DNA of 64,000 nt, from NCBI RefSeq assembly GCF_900104265.1, contig NZ_FNJJ01000013.1, positions 1 to 64,000 of the forward strand. The letters run 5' to 3'. The stretch comes from Ectopseudomonas guguanensis. Lineage in GTDB: Bacteria; Pseudomonadota; Gammaproteobacteria; Pseudomonadales; Pseudomonadaceae. The notes beneath the pieces were generated by a model. The model did not search any database. It was given only the letters and a program-made list of their open reading frames with translations, and was not told the DNA's origin. Position numbers and translations under genes: made by a program. This document shows positions 53,898 to 61,734 of this stretch, piece by piece. Position 1 is the stretch's first letter. Every line of letters starts with the position of its first letter.

Positions 53898-54917
53898 ATG
53901 ACTCAACGCCGTCGCCGGTCTGCCGAACGCGTCACCCTGTCCGATGTGGCCAAGGCCGCAGGCTGTTCGCTGATGTCCGCTTCGCGTGCGCTGTCGCAGC
54001 CGGGACGGGTCTCCGATGCGCTGCGCGAGCAGGTGATGCGCGCTGCGCAGGCGCTTGGCTACGTGCCCAACCCGGCGGCGCGGGCATTGGCCAGTTCGCG
54101 TTCCAATCTGGTGGCGGTGGTGATTCCTTCACTGTCGAACTCGGTGTTCGTCGATACCGTCGAGGCGATCCAGCGTGTGCTGATGCCGGCCGGTTTCGAG
54201 ATGATGATCGGCGTCAGTCATTATCGGGTCGAGGAAGACGAGCGCCTGCTGCGCTCCTACCTGGCGCACCAGCCGGCGGGCCTGCTGGTCACGGGGTTCG
54301 AGCGTAGTGACGCAGCGCGGGAAATCCTCGGTGCCAGCACCTGCCCGCTGGTAACCCTGATGGAACTGAGCGAAGAACCTGAGGACTACTGCGTCGGCTT
54401 CTCGCAGGTCGAGGCCGGTGCCGCCATGACCCGAGCCCTGGTGCAGCGCGGTTATCGCCACATTGCCTTCGCCGCCGCCCAGCTCGACCCGCGCACCCTG
54501 CAGCGCGCCGAAGGCTACCGTCAGGTGATGCGTTACCTGGGGCGCCATGACCCGGCGCTGGAGTTGCTGACGCCGCAGCTGTCGTCCATCGGCCTGGGGG
54601 CCGAGTTGCTCGATCGTCTGCTGGCGCAGCAGCCGCAGATCGATGCGGTGTTCTTCAACAACGACGACCTGGCCATGGGCGCACTGTTTCGCGCCCGTCA
54701 GCTGGGGCTGGAGGTGCCGGGGCGACTGGCCATCGCCGGCTTCAACGACCTGCCGGCAGCGGCCTGGATGCATCCGGCGCTGAGCACGGTGCGCACCACC
54801 CGCGGCCGCATCGGCGAATTGGCAGCGAACATGCTGCTGGCGCTGATGCGCGGTGAAACGCCGGAGCAGCACTGCATCGACGTCGGCTTCGAACTGGTGA
54901 TGCGCGACAGCGCGTGA
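53898..54917 (+). CDS. gntR: LacI-family repressor, GntR type
   Basis: A 339-residue LacI-type repressor. The HTH is VTLSDVAKAAGCSLMSASRALSQPGRVS and the hinge helix YVPNPAARALASSRSN. The periplasmic-binding-like core (about 70-335) contains GYVPNPA at the hinge and FNNDDLAMGALFRARQLGLEVPGRLAIAGFNDLP. Among Pseudomonas LacI proteins this matches the gluconate repressor. It follows the GntK-DctQ/DctM/DctP genes, and TAGCGCT-type operators occur there twice. The ribosome site GGAGG precedes ATG 53898. Gluconate or 6-phosphogluconate is the expected inducer. Confidence 0.88.
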   Translation: MTQRRRRSAERVTLSDVAKAAGCSLMSASRALSQPGRVSDALREQVMRAAQALGYVPNPAARALASSRSNLVAVVIPSLSNSVFVDTVEAIQRVLMPAGFEMMIGVSHYRVEEDERLLRSYLAHQPAGLLVTGFERSDAAREILGASTCPLVTLMELSEEPEDYCVGFSQVEAGAAMTRALVQRGYRHIAFAAAQLDPRTLQRAEGYRQVMRYLGRHDPALELLTPQLSSIGLGAELLDRLLAQQPQIDAVFFNNDDLAMGALFRARQLGLEVPGRLAIAGFNDLPAAAWMHPALSTVRTTRGRIGELAANMLLALMRGETPEQHCIDVGFELVMRDSA

Positions 54918-54919
54918 CG

Positions 54920-55948
54920 CTACGGCTTCTTGCTGGCGGCCGCCACTTGCTCGGCGGCATCCAGGCGCAGGCGCTCGCGCTCATCGAAGCGCTCGGTAGC
55001 CAGTGCCTCGATCGCCGCACGCTTGTCGCTGCTGCTGAGCCCCTCGGTCGCCTGAATCTTCGCCTTGGCGGCGAGGTAGTCCTCCAGGCGCTTCTGCCAC
55101 TGTTCCCGCTGGCTATCCAGCGCCTCCAGGCGCGTGGTGGCTTCGGCACCGACCAGTTGCTGGCGCATCTGGCGGATCTGCGCCGCGCTGGCGCCTTCGG
55201 CCTGCAGCCGCGCCGTGTTGTGCCGCAGTTCCTGTTGCAGTTGCGGCAGGACCATGTCCTGCATTTCCTCGGGCAGGGATGCGCGCAGGCGATCGACGGC
55301 GACGCCTTTTTCGTCGGCGCTCATGCGGGCGTCGTGCTGAATGGCCAGGCGCTCCAGCGTGAAGCGGTTGTAGCCTTCCTCGCGGGCGAAAAAGGCCTGG
55401 TGCGTCTCGCTGTCGAATAGCCGGGCGCGCAGTGCCTGCACGGCGCTCTCGCGCTGGCGCAGGGCATCCAGATTGGCCATCTGGGGCAGGTCGCGCTCCA
55501 GCAGGATCAGTTCACGCTTGTAGCTCAGGTACTGCTCCAGCAGCGCCCGGGCACGGGCTCGCGCCGGCTCCTGAAGCTGGCTGTCGATATAACTGCGCAG
55601 CCGCGACACGCTGGCATCCAGACTTTCTTCGCCGATGCTGGCGAGGAAGTAATCGAAGATTCGCCGAATATCCTCGCTGACGATCAGATTGCCGGCAGCA
55701 TCGACGCGAAAGCTGCCATCGACTTCGGTGCCGACGAAGGAGCTGGGCAGGGCAAGCTTGCCAGTCTGTTTCTGTGAGGCTTCGCTGGTCGACGTCAAGG
55801 TCTCTGCAACCGGCGCCGTGGGCTGCGTAGCCGTGGCAGTGACGGCGGGAGGCGCGAATGGGGGCCGTTGGTGTCCGGGTTGCAGGTAAAGCATCGACGC
55901 CAAGCCGGCAACGATCAGTAAAGGCAGGGCAAACAGGGCTTTGTTCAC
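54920..55948 (-). CDS. lifO: lipase-specific foldase (lipase chaperone)
   Basis: A membrane-anchored periplasmic chaperone, 342 residues, needed to fold the lipase encoded upstream. One N-terminal helix (ALFALPLLIVAGLASMLYL) is followed by a Pro/Thr/Ala-rich spacer (about 25-65) and an extended helical domain. The functional motif RRIFDYFLASIGEESLD, family consensus RxxFDYxLSAxGE, is near residue 100. The start is GTG 55948 with GGAAG upstream; longer in-frame readings run through a REP pair. It is downstream of lipA with a 113-bp gap, so they are presumably co-transcribed. Confidence 0.93.
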   Translation of the reverse strand: MNKALFALPLLIVAGLASMLYLQPGHQRPPFAPPAVTATATQPTAPVAETLTSTSEASQKQTGKLALPSSFVGTEVDGSFRVDAAGNLIVSEDIRRIFDYFLASIGEESLDASVSRLRSYIDSQLQEPARARARALLEQYLSYKRELILLERDLPQMANLDALRQRESAVQALRARLFDSETHQAFFAREEGYNRFTLERLAIQHDARMSADEKGVAVDRLRASLPEEMQDMVLPQLQQELRHNTARLQAEGASAAQIRQMRQQLVGAEATTRLEALDSQREQWQKRLEDYLAAKAKIQATEGLSSSDKRAAIEALATERFDERERLRLDAAEQVAAASKKP

Positions 55949-55984
55949 GGCAGCTTCCAGTAAGACGTCGGATCGGAATCGCGC

Positions 55985-56049
55985 GTAGGGCGCGCCGTGC
56001 GCACGGGATGCCGACGTTCCCGGCATCCGCTGCGCGTGGCGCACCCTGC
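55985..56049. repeat. REP pair between lipase and foldase genes
   Basis: GTAGGGCGCGCCGTGCGCAC and the inverted GTGGCGCACCCTGC form a diverged BIME. It lies within the lipA-lifO operon and could stabilise or separate the two messages. Confidence 0.75.
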
Positions 56050-56061
56050 GAAGCGTGGCGC

Positions 56062-57015
56062 TTATAGCCCGGCGTTCTTCAGGCGGTTGGCGTGCTGACG
56101 GTAGACGGTCACCGGATCGGTCTCGAACAGGCTGGTCAGGCCCAGGGTCTGGTTGACCTCGTCGAGGTGGTTCATCCGGTAGTTGTCGCGGATCACCTGG
56201 CCCATGCGCGAACTGCAGCGGCCGACCAGGCCGTCGTTGGCCTCGGAGCCGAAGGTCAGCGAGGAGGCACCCATCAGCAGGTCGCTGGGGTCGAGCACGT
56301 TGGTCAGCGGGCTGGTGCCGCTCCAGGAGTAATAGCGCACACCGTTCACGCTGTAGGCGCCTTCACCGCAGGCGCTGGTGGGGATGCCCTGCGGGAACTT
56401 GGCATTGAAGCGTGCGGCGCCTTCGCTGTTGAGCGACTCCAGCGAACCCAGGGCGTTCTGCGGGGTGGTGCTGGAACTGCCGGAGAGGAAGTTGATCAGC
56501 GTCCCCAGGCCGTTGACGATGCCCACCAGGATCGGCGTGGCCACCGGCCCGGCGGGGCCATCGCTGATGCCCTTGAGGAAGTCGGCGGTTGCCGAACCCT
56601 TGTGCGGTGCACCGACGCTGGTGACCGAGGCGACCAGGTCCGGACGCACGGCGGCGACGTAGCGGGTGGTGGGGCCGCCATGGCTGTGGCCGATCAGGTT
56701 GACCTTGCCCTTGCCGCTGATGGCGACGATGTCCTCGACCTGCTGCAGCAACTGCTCGCCGCGCGCTTCGGAGGTGTCCAACTGGCTGACCTCGGTGACG
56801 TAGACGCTGGCGCCATCACGGCGCAGGGCGGCCGGTATGCCGTACCAGTAGTCGACGCCAAGGATGCTGTCGAAGCCGAGCATGCCGTGGCCGAGGACGA
56901 TGGGGTACTTGGTCTGGGTATAGCCGGAGGAGCCGAACCAGAACGCCTGGGTCTGGCCGCTGGCGAGCAGGCCGGCGCCGAGGCAGAGGGCGAGCAGGGT
57001 TTTATTGTTCTTCAT
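56062..57015 (-). CDS. lipA: secreted triacylglycerol lipase (subfamily I.1)
   Basis: A 317-residue lipase with a signal peptide ending QTQA-FWF. The nucleophile is Ser111 in NLIGHSHGGPTTR, with the oxyanion region VLGHGMLGFDSILGVDYWYG. The Asp lies in the SEANDGLVGRCSS region and the His in NHLDEVNQTLG. Two cysteines (SACGEGAY and GRCSSRMG) form the expected disulfide. Length and sequence are those of the P. mendocina/pseudoalcaligenes/aeruginosa lipases exported by the type II system. The foldase is directly downstream. The upstream region is unusually long (about 335 bp up to the divergent promoter) and could carry its regulation. Confidence 0.94.
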   Translation of the reverse strand: MKNNKTLLALCLGAGLLASGQTQAFWFGSSGYTQTKYPIVLGHGMLGFDSILGVDYWYGIPAALRRDGASVYVTEVSQLDTSEARGEQLLQQVEDIVAISGKGKVNLIGHSHGGPTTRYVAAVRPDLVASVTSVGAPHKGSATADFLKGISDGPAGPVATPILVGIVNGLGTLINFLSGSSSTTPQNALGSLESLNSEGAARFNAKFPQGIPTSACGEGAYSVNGVRYYSWSGTSPLTNVLDPSDLLMGASSLTFGSEANDGLVGRCSSRMGQVIRDNYRMNHLDEVNQTLGLTSLFETDPVTVYRQHANRLKNAGL

Positions 57016-57350
57016 GGGCGCTCTCGATGGTTTTTGTTGAGGCAGTCAGCTGCTTCCCGCAACACAGATCGCGTCCATCCCATGACGCGTACCGCGCCAG
57101 AACGATGGCAGGAAACATGCCAGCACCTCTGGTTCGCCAGCGAGCGCTCTATCTCGGTGGATTGGCGGCGCCAGAGAAAATCCGGCGGCGGGGTCGCCAG
57201 CGGGGTTCTGTTACGTGATGACACGTCGAACCATGCGCAAAACCGCCGCAGAGGAGGGGCTCGCGGTCGCTGGAACGCCCTTATGGCAGCGGCCCGGGAT
57301 ATGGCTCGCCCCTCCGCCAATCGAAGGATGGGGTGGCATTTTGATGCGCC

Positions 57351-57380
57351 TTGACAGTTCGCCGTGGGCTTCTCTAGGAT
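57351..57380 (+). promoter_or_regulatory. sigma-70 type promoter of the riboswitch transcript
   Basis: TTGACA (57351-57356) and TAGGAT (57375-57380) with an 18-bp spacer. Transcription would start at about 57387, at the first base pair of the riboswitch-like fold. The stretch 57016-57350 towards lipA shows no gene. Confidence 0.7.
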
Positions 57381-57387
57381 GCGCCCT

Positions 57388-57463
57388 GCGCCGATTTAAA
57401 CAGCTACTTGCGGGGCGCCACAGGGTGTTGTCATCAGCGCCTGAAATTCCGCTAAAGCGCTGG
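57388..57463 (+). promoter_or_regulatory. SAM-II-like riboswitch
   Basis: The pieces of the SAM-II H-type pseudoknot are present in order. P1 is GCGCC (57388-57392) with GGCGC (57414-57418). The loop begins GATTTAAA. Loop GCGG (57410-57413) pairs with CCGC (57449-57452), and loop CAGC (57401-57404) with GCTG (57459-57462). The hallmark GCTAAAG is at 57451-57457. An extra hairpin (CAGG 57421-57424 with CCTG 57440-57443) sits in the linker; without it the linker is about seven bases, as in the classic form. It would bind S-adenosylmethionine. Not confirmed by covariance search. Confidence 0.75.
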
Positions 57464-57471
57464 TTCGGTGT

Positions 57472-57507
57472 CGCCTCCCACCGCTGCCCAGCGGGATTCT
57501 CGAGGCG
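57472..57507 (+). promoter_or_regulatory. possible ribosome-site sequestering helix
   Basis: CGCCTC (57472-57477) pairs perfectly with GAGGCG (57502-57507), which contains the Shine-Dalgarno of the gene at 57519. A CCGCTG/CAGCGG hairpin lies between them. It begins nine bases after the pseudoknot and could be the expression platform. Confidence 0.55.
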
Positions 57508-57518
57508 GAGACTCGACC

Positions 57519-57827
57519 ATGATCTGTCCCCAACCGCATATTCGCCTGGCGCCCATCACTTCGGGCCTGCTGCTGCGCAATCCGCGCGTACTGCTTGGCG
57601 GTAGCCACCAGCCCACCTTGCTGCGTTATCTCGAAGGCTGGCCCAAACGCTGGGCCGGATCGCGTGCCTTTCGCATCCAGTTCGTGCAGAACGGCGAGTC
57701 CCTAAGTCGTCTCGCGCGCGACAGCTTCGATCTGGCCGTGATCCAGGCCCCCGGCGCCGATGAGCTTGAGCAAACGGTTAGCGACCTGGTGCGCGTGGCG
57801 CGTCAGGGATTGATCACCCGGGGGTAG
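57519..57827 (+). CDS. small conserved protein, methyltransferase-like fragment
   Basis: A 102-residue protein that I recognise only as a Pseudomonas-type hypothetical. The C-terminal half, SFDLAVIQAPGADELEQTV...LVRVARQGLI, looks like the middle of a class I methyltransferase (a strand followed by a helix and the next strand), but the SAM-binding GxGxG loop is missing. No signal peptide or membrane segment is seen. ATG 57519 follows GAGGCGGAG. The SAM-II-like element directly upstream suggests a role in methionine/SAM metabolism. That is inference from the leader, not from the protein. Confidence 0.7.
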   Translation: MICPQPHIRLAPITSGLLLRNPRVLLGGSHQPTLLRYLEGWPKRWAGSRAFRIQFVQNGESLSRLARDSFDLAVIQAPGADELEQTVSDLVRVARQGLITRG

Positions 57828-57846
57828 GGTGGGACGGCGGTAACTC

Positions 57847-57906
57847 GTAGGGTGCGCCGTGCGCACCGAATGCCCCGTTTACCGGCGGTGCGCACGACGC
57901 ACCTAC
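57847..57906. repeat. REP pair (BIME), GTAGGGTGCGC type
   Basis: GTAGGGTGCGCCGTGCGCACC and the inverted GGTGCGCACGACGCACCTAC. One base is lost in the right foot (ACCTAC rather than CCCTAC). Confidence 0.8.
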
Positions 57907-57919
57907 GCTTTAAGTCGAT

Positions 57920-57971
57920 GTAGAGCGGGTGCAACCCGCCAGAGCGACCATGGCGGGTACACCCGCCCTAC
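57920..57971. repeat. REP-like inverted repeat, GTAGAGCGGGTG type
   Basis: GTAGAGCGGGTGCAACCCGCC and the inverted GGCGGGTACACCCGCCCTAC. It has the same GTAG/CTAC feet as its neighbour 13 bp away but an unrelated hairpin. Confidence 0.7.
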
Positions 57972-57983
57972 GCGGCGCAGTGT

Positions 57984-58481
57984 CTAGGGATATTCGATCT
58001 CGACGATGTAGCAGGTTTTCTCGCCGGTGGGCGTGTGCACGCGCACTTCGGCGTCCAGTGGCTTGCCGACCAGAGCGCGGGCCAGTGGCGAATCGATACT
58101 GATCAGCCCCTGCTTCAGATCCAGCTCATCCGGGCCGACGATGCGGTAGCGCGACTGTTCGCCGTCCTCGTCCTCGATGGTGACCCAGGCGCCGAAGTAC
58201 ACCTTGTTCGGATCGGACGGTTTTTCGCTGATGACCTTGAGCTTTTCCAGGCGCTTGGTGAGAAAGCGTACGCGGCTGTCGATTTCGCGCAGCATCTTCT
58301 TGCCGTAGGTGTACTCGGCGTTTTCCGAGCGGTCGCCCTGGGCTGCCGCTTCGCTCACCGACTGCGTCACCTGAGGCCTGCGCACATGCCACAGCTCGTG
58401 CAGCTCGGCGCGCAGGCGCGCTTCGCCTTCAGGCGTGATCAGGGGAGTACCAGCAGGACGAGGGGGGCGATAGCGGCTCAT
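57984..58481 (-). CDS. greB: transcription elongation factor GreB
   Basis: A 165-residue Gre factor that enters the RNA polymerase secondary channel and triggers cleavage of backtracked RNA. The N-terminal coiled coil (about 15-85) carries the acidic tip AAAQGDRSENAEY and the GreB-specific basic run YGKKMLREIDSRVRFLTKRLE. The C-terminal FKBP-like domain has VYFGAWVTIEDEDGEQ and SIDSPLARALVGK. The basic patch and the VYFGAWV sequence separate it from GreA. It is convergent with the small riboswitch gene and shares direction with the ABC genes beyond. Confidence 0.95.
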   Translation of the reverse strand: MSRYRPPRPAGTPLITPEGEARLRAELHELWHVRRPQVTQSVSEAAAQGDRSENAEYTYGKKMLREIDSRVRFLTKRLEKLKVISEKPSDPNKVYFGAWVTIEDEDGEQSRYRIVGPDELDLKQGLISIDSPLARALVGKPLDAEVRVHTPTGEKTCYIVEIEYP

Positions 58482-58535
58482 GGCGTCTCTGAAAGATGAA
58501 AGGGGCGCCAGTCTAGCAAACCCCTTCCTTCAAGC

Positions 58536-61040
58536 TCAGCCTTCGCGCAGCACGCTCAAGGGGCTGGCATTCAGTGCGCGGCGGGTGCCGAGCACGCCGG
58601 CCAGGCCGATCAGCAGCGCGCCGATCAGCGGCAGCAGGAGCAGCCATGGGTGAGGTTGCCAGCTCATGTCGAAGGCATAGCGATAGAGCAGGAAACTCAC
58701 CAGCTCACAGCCCAATGCAGCGAGCAGGCCGGCGGCCGCGCCGAGCAGGCCGAACTCGGCACGGCGAGCGCTGATCAGCAACTTGCGCTCGGCACCCAAT
58801 GCGCGCAGCAGCGCGCCCTGGCGAATGCGCTCGTCCAGCGTGGCCTGCAGCCCGGCCAGCAGTACGGTGATGCCGGCGGCGAGCACGAACAGCAGCACGT
58901 ATTCGATGGCCAGGGTGACCTGGGCGAGGATGCTGCGCAGCTGCGCCAACAGCGCGTCGACCTGCAACAGGGTGACGCTGGGGAAGGCGCGGCTGAGCTT
59001 GATCAGCTCGGCATCCTGGCCAGGCGGCAGGTAGAAGCTGGTCAGGTAGGTGGCGGGCAGGTCCTGCAGGGTCTGTGGCTCGAAGATCATGTAGAAGTTG
59101 GGCTGGAAGCTGTCCCAGTCCACCTGGCGCAGACTGGTCACCTGCGCTTCGCGCTCGATACCGCCGACGTTGAAGCGCAGGCGATCGCCCAGTTGCAGTT
59201 GCAGGCTTTCGGCCAGCTCGGCCTCGACGGACACGCCAGGCAGCTCGCTGGTGTGCTCGGCTCCCCACCAACTGCCGGCGCTGATCAGGTTGTCCGATGG
59301 CAGCTCGTTGGCCCAGGTCAGGCTCAGGTCGCGCTGGATGGCGCGCTCGCCGCGGCTTTCCTTGGTCACCAACTGGCGCACCGGCTCATCGTTGATCATG
59401 ATCAGCCGGCCCGGCACCACCGGATAGAGCGGCGCAGGATGAGGCGACAGTTCGGCCAGGCGGGCGGCGAAAGCATCACGCTCGGCCGGCAGCACGTTGA
59501 GGGCGAAGTGATTGGGCGCATCGTCCGGCAACTGGTCCTGCCAGGTGTCGAGCAGCTCGCCGCGCAGCAGGGCGATCAGCGCCATGGCCAACAGGATCAG
59601 GCCGAACGCCAGCGATTGACCGGCCGCCGCCAGAGGATGGCGCAGCAGTTGTCCCAGCCCCAGGCGCCAGGGCAGGGCGGCGCGCTGCAGCAGGCGGCGC
59701 AAGCTCTGCAGACCAATCAGGAGTAAGCCGCCTAGCACCAGCGCCGCCAGCAGGCCGCCGCCGAGCAGCGCCAGCGTCAGTTTCAGATCCAGGCTCAGGC
59801 GCCACATGATCAGCCCCAGCGCAACCAGCGCCGCGCCGTATACCAGCCAGGAGCTGGCCGGCACCGGCAGCATGTCACGACGCAGCACACGCAGCGGCGG
59901 CACGCGGCCGAGAGCTGCCAGCGGCGGCAGGGCGAAGCCGGCCAGCGCCACCAGGCCGGTGGCCATCCCGGCCAGAGCAGGCCACAGATCGGCGGGCGGC
60001 AGATCATCGGGAATCAGGCCGCGCAACAGATGGAACAGCACGTGCTGGCCGGCCCAGCCGAGCAGCGCGCCGAGCACGCTGGCGAGCAGCCCGAGCAGGG
60101 CCAGTTGCAGGCCGAACAGGACCAGCGCTTCGCGTCGTGACAAGCCGAGGCAGCGCAGCAGGGCGCTGGCGTCGAAGCGCCGTGCGGCGAAGCGTGCCGC
60201 CGACAGCGCCACGGCGACGCCAGCGAGCAGCACCGCCGCCAGGCTGGCCAGGTTCAGGTAACGCTCGGCACGGCCAAGTGCGCCACCGACCTGTCGATTG
60301 CCATCGCGGGCATCCTCCAGTCGCTGATTGGGTTCCAGGCCGGCCTCGACTGCCTGACGGTAGGCTGCCAACGCGTTGGCATCGCCACGCCAGAGTTCGC
60401 GAAAGCGCACACGGCTGCCAGGTTGCACCACCTCGGTCGCAGCCAGGTCGTCCAGATGCATCAACACCCTGGGCGTCAGGCTGTAGAAATCGCCAGCGGT
60501 GTCCGGGTCATAGGTCAGCACGCGACTCAGGCGCAGGGTCTTGGCGCCTATCTCCAGCTCATCGCCGATCTTCAGGTTCAGCGCCACCATCAGGCGCGCT
60601 TCGGCCCAGACTTCCCCCGGCCGAGGCCCTGGCCCCACCTCTTCGCGGGCATAGGGTTCGGCTGCGCTTCTCAGTTCACCGCGCAGCGGATAAAGGCTGT
60701 TGGCGGCCTTGACGCTGGCCAGCTGAATACCATCCTGTGCCGCAACGACGCTGGAGAACTCCACCGCCTGGGCGTGATCGAGGCCCAGCTTGAGTCCCGC
60801 ATCGATCTGTTCCTGACTGGCTGGCGTGCTGCCGCTCAGGCGCAGGTCGGCGGCGAGAAATTCGCTGGCGCGTAGCAGCATGGCGTCGTTCAGGCGCGCA
60901 CTGAAGTAGCCGATGGCGCTGCTGGCTGCCACCGCCACCAGCAAGGCGAAGAACAGCACGCGCAACTCGCCGGCGCGGGCGTCGCGCAGTAGTTGGCGGG
61001 CTGCGAGCGAAAACAGGCGGGCGAAGGGCACGCGTTTCAT
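58536..61040 (-). CDS. ybbP: ABC transporter permease, FtsX/YbbP family
   Basis: An 834-residue inner-membrane protein with ten or so helices: one at the N terminus (residues about 20-45), then two FtsX domains (about 250-480 and 710-830) around a large periplasmic region. Typical pieces are LLRASEFLAADLRLSGS near the start and LRALGAERKLLISARRAEFGLLGAAAGLLAALG in the last FtsX domain. The start codon overlaps the stop of ybbA by one base. YbbA-YbbP is a MacB/Lol-like non-classical ABC system of uncertain role, linked by position to TesA in many proteobacteria. Confidence 0.9.
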   Translation of the reverse strand: MKRVPFARLFSLAARQLLRDARAGELRVLFFALLVAVAASSAIGYFSARLNDAMLLRASEFLAADLRLSGSTPASQEQIDAGLKLGLDHAQAVEFSSVVAAQDGIQLASVKAANSLYPLRGELRSAAEPYAREEVGPGPRPGEVWAEARLMVALNLKIGDELEIGAKTLRLSRVLTYDPDTAGDFYSLTPRVLMHLDDLAATEVVQPGSRVRFRELWRGDANALAAYRQAVEAGLEPNQRLEDARDGNRQVGGALGRAERYLNLASLAAVLLAGVAVALSAARFAARRFDASALLRCLGLSRREALVLFGLQLALLGLLASVLGALLGWAGQHVLFHLLRGLIPDDLPPADLWPALAGMATGLVALAGFALPPLAALGRVPPLRVLRRDMLPVPASSWLVYGAALVALGLIMWRLSLDLKLTLALLGGGLLAALVLGGLLLIGLQSLRRLLQRAALPWRLGLGQLLRHPLAAAGQSLAFGLILLAMALIALLRGELLDTWQDQLPDDAPNHFALNVLPAERDAFAARLAELSPHPAPLYPVVPGRLIMINDEPVRQLVTKESRGERAIQRDLSLTWANELPSDNLISAGSWWGAEHTSELPGVSVEAELAESLQLQLGDRLRFNVGGIEREAQVTSLRQVDWDSFQPNFYMIFEPQTLQDLPATYLTSFYLPPGQDAELIKLSRAFPSVTLLQVDALLAQLRSILAQVTLAIEYVLLFVLAAGITVLLAGLQATLDERIRQGALLRALGAERKLLISARRAEFGLLGAAAGLLAALGCELVSFLLYRYAFDMSWQPHPWLLLLPLIGALLIGLAGVLGTRRALNASPLSVLREG

Positions 61041-61723
61041 CAGGGCTCCACGCGGTCGATCAGATGTCCGGCTTCCAGGCGGATCAGACGCTGGCAGCGG
61101 TGCGCCAGGCGCTCGTCATGGGTGACCAGCACCAGGGTGGTGCCACGCTCCTGGTTGAGCTGAAACAGCAGGTCACTGATGCGCTCGCCGGTATGGCTGT
61201 CGAGGTTGCCGGTGGGTTCGTCGGCGAACAGCACGTCCGGCTCGGCGGCGAAGGCGCGGGCGATGGCCACGCGCTGTTGCTCGCCACCGGAGAGTTGGCG
61301 TGGGTAGTGCGTCAGGCGCTGGCCGAGGCCGACGCGTTCGAGCAATGCGCGCGCACGCTGACGGGCATCGGCATGACCTTCCAGCTCCAACGGCAACATC
61401 ACGTTCTCCAGCGCATTGAGGCTGTCGAGCAACTGGAACGACTGGAAGACGAAGCCGACATGTTCGGCACGCAGACGCGCACGCTGGTCTTCATCGAGTT
61501 CGCTGAGGTTGTTGCCGGCCAGCAGCACGGCGCCGGCGCTGGGCAGGTCGAGGCCGGCGAGCAAACCGAGCAGGGTGGATTTGCCGGAGCCGGAGCTGCC
61601 GACGATGGCCAGGCTGTCGCCCTTGTTCAGCTCGAGCTCGAGATCGTGGAGGATGGTCAGCTCGCCTTCCGCGCTCTCGACCACTTTGCTAAGGTTCCGC
61701 GCAGCGAGAATGCTCGAAGTCAT
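61040..61723 (-). CDS. ybbA: ABC transporter ATP-binding protein YbbA
   Basis: A 227-residue ATPase of the LolD/MacB class. Walker A is GSSGSGKST, the Q-loop GFVFQSFQLLDSLNALENVMLP is diagnostic of the class, the signature is LSGGEQQR and Walker B VLFADEPTGNLD. ATG 61723 gives MTSSILAARNLSK; an earlier in-frame ATG falls across the tesA start. Its start codon is only 11 bp from that of the divergent tesA, so each promoter lies inside or upstream of the other gene's leader. It works with the permease encoded next. Confidence 0.92.
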   Translation of the reverse strand: MTSSILAARNLSKVVESAEGELTILHDLELELNKGDSLAIVGSSGSGKSTLLGLLAGLDLPSAGAVLLAGNNLSELDEDQRARLRAEHVGFVFQSFQLLDSLNALENVMLPLELEGHADARQRARALLERVGLGQRLTHYPRQLSGGEQQRVAIARAFAAEPDVLFADEPTGNLDSHTGERISDLLFQLNQERGTTLVLVTHDERLAHRCQRLIRLEAGHLIDRVEP

Positions 61724-61734
61724 GGAGATTCCAA

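Noticed and set aside
57012..57320. 102-codon minus-strand frame upstream of lipA
   Set aside because: Arg-rich translation without similarity, no ribosome site, and it overlaps the lipA start by four bases only by chance.
57320..57350. Possible sigma-54 promoter (TGGCAT...TGC)
   Set aside because: The spacing between GG and GC is nine rather than ten bases, and it points away from lipA.
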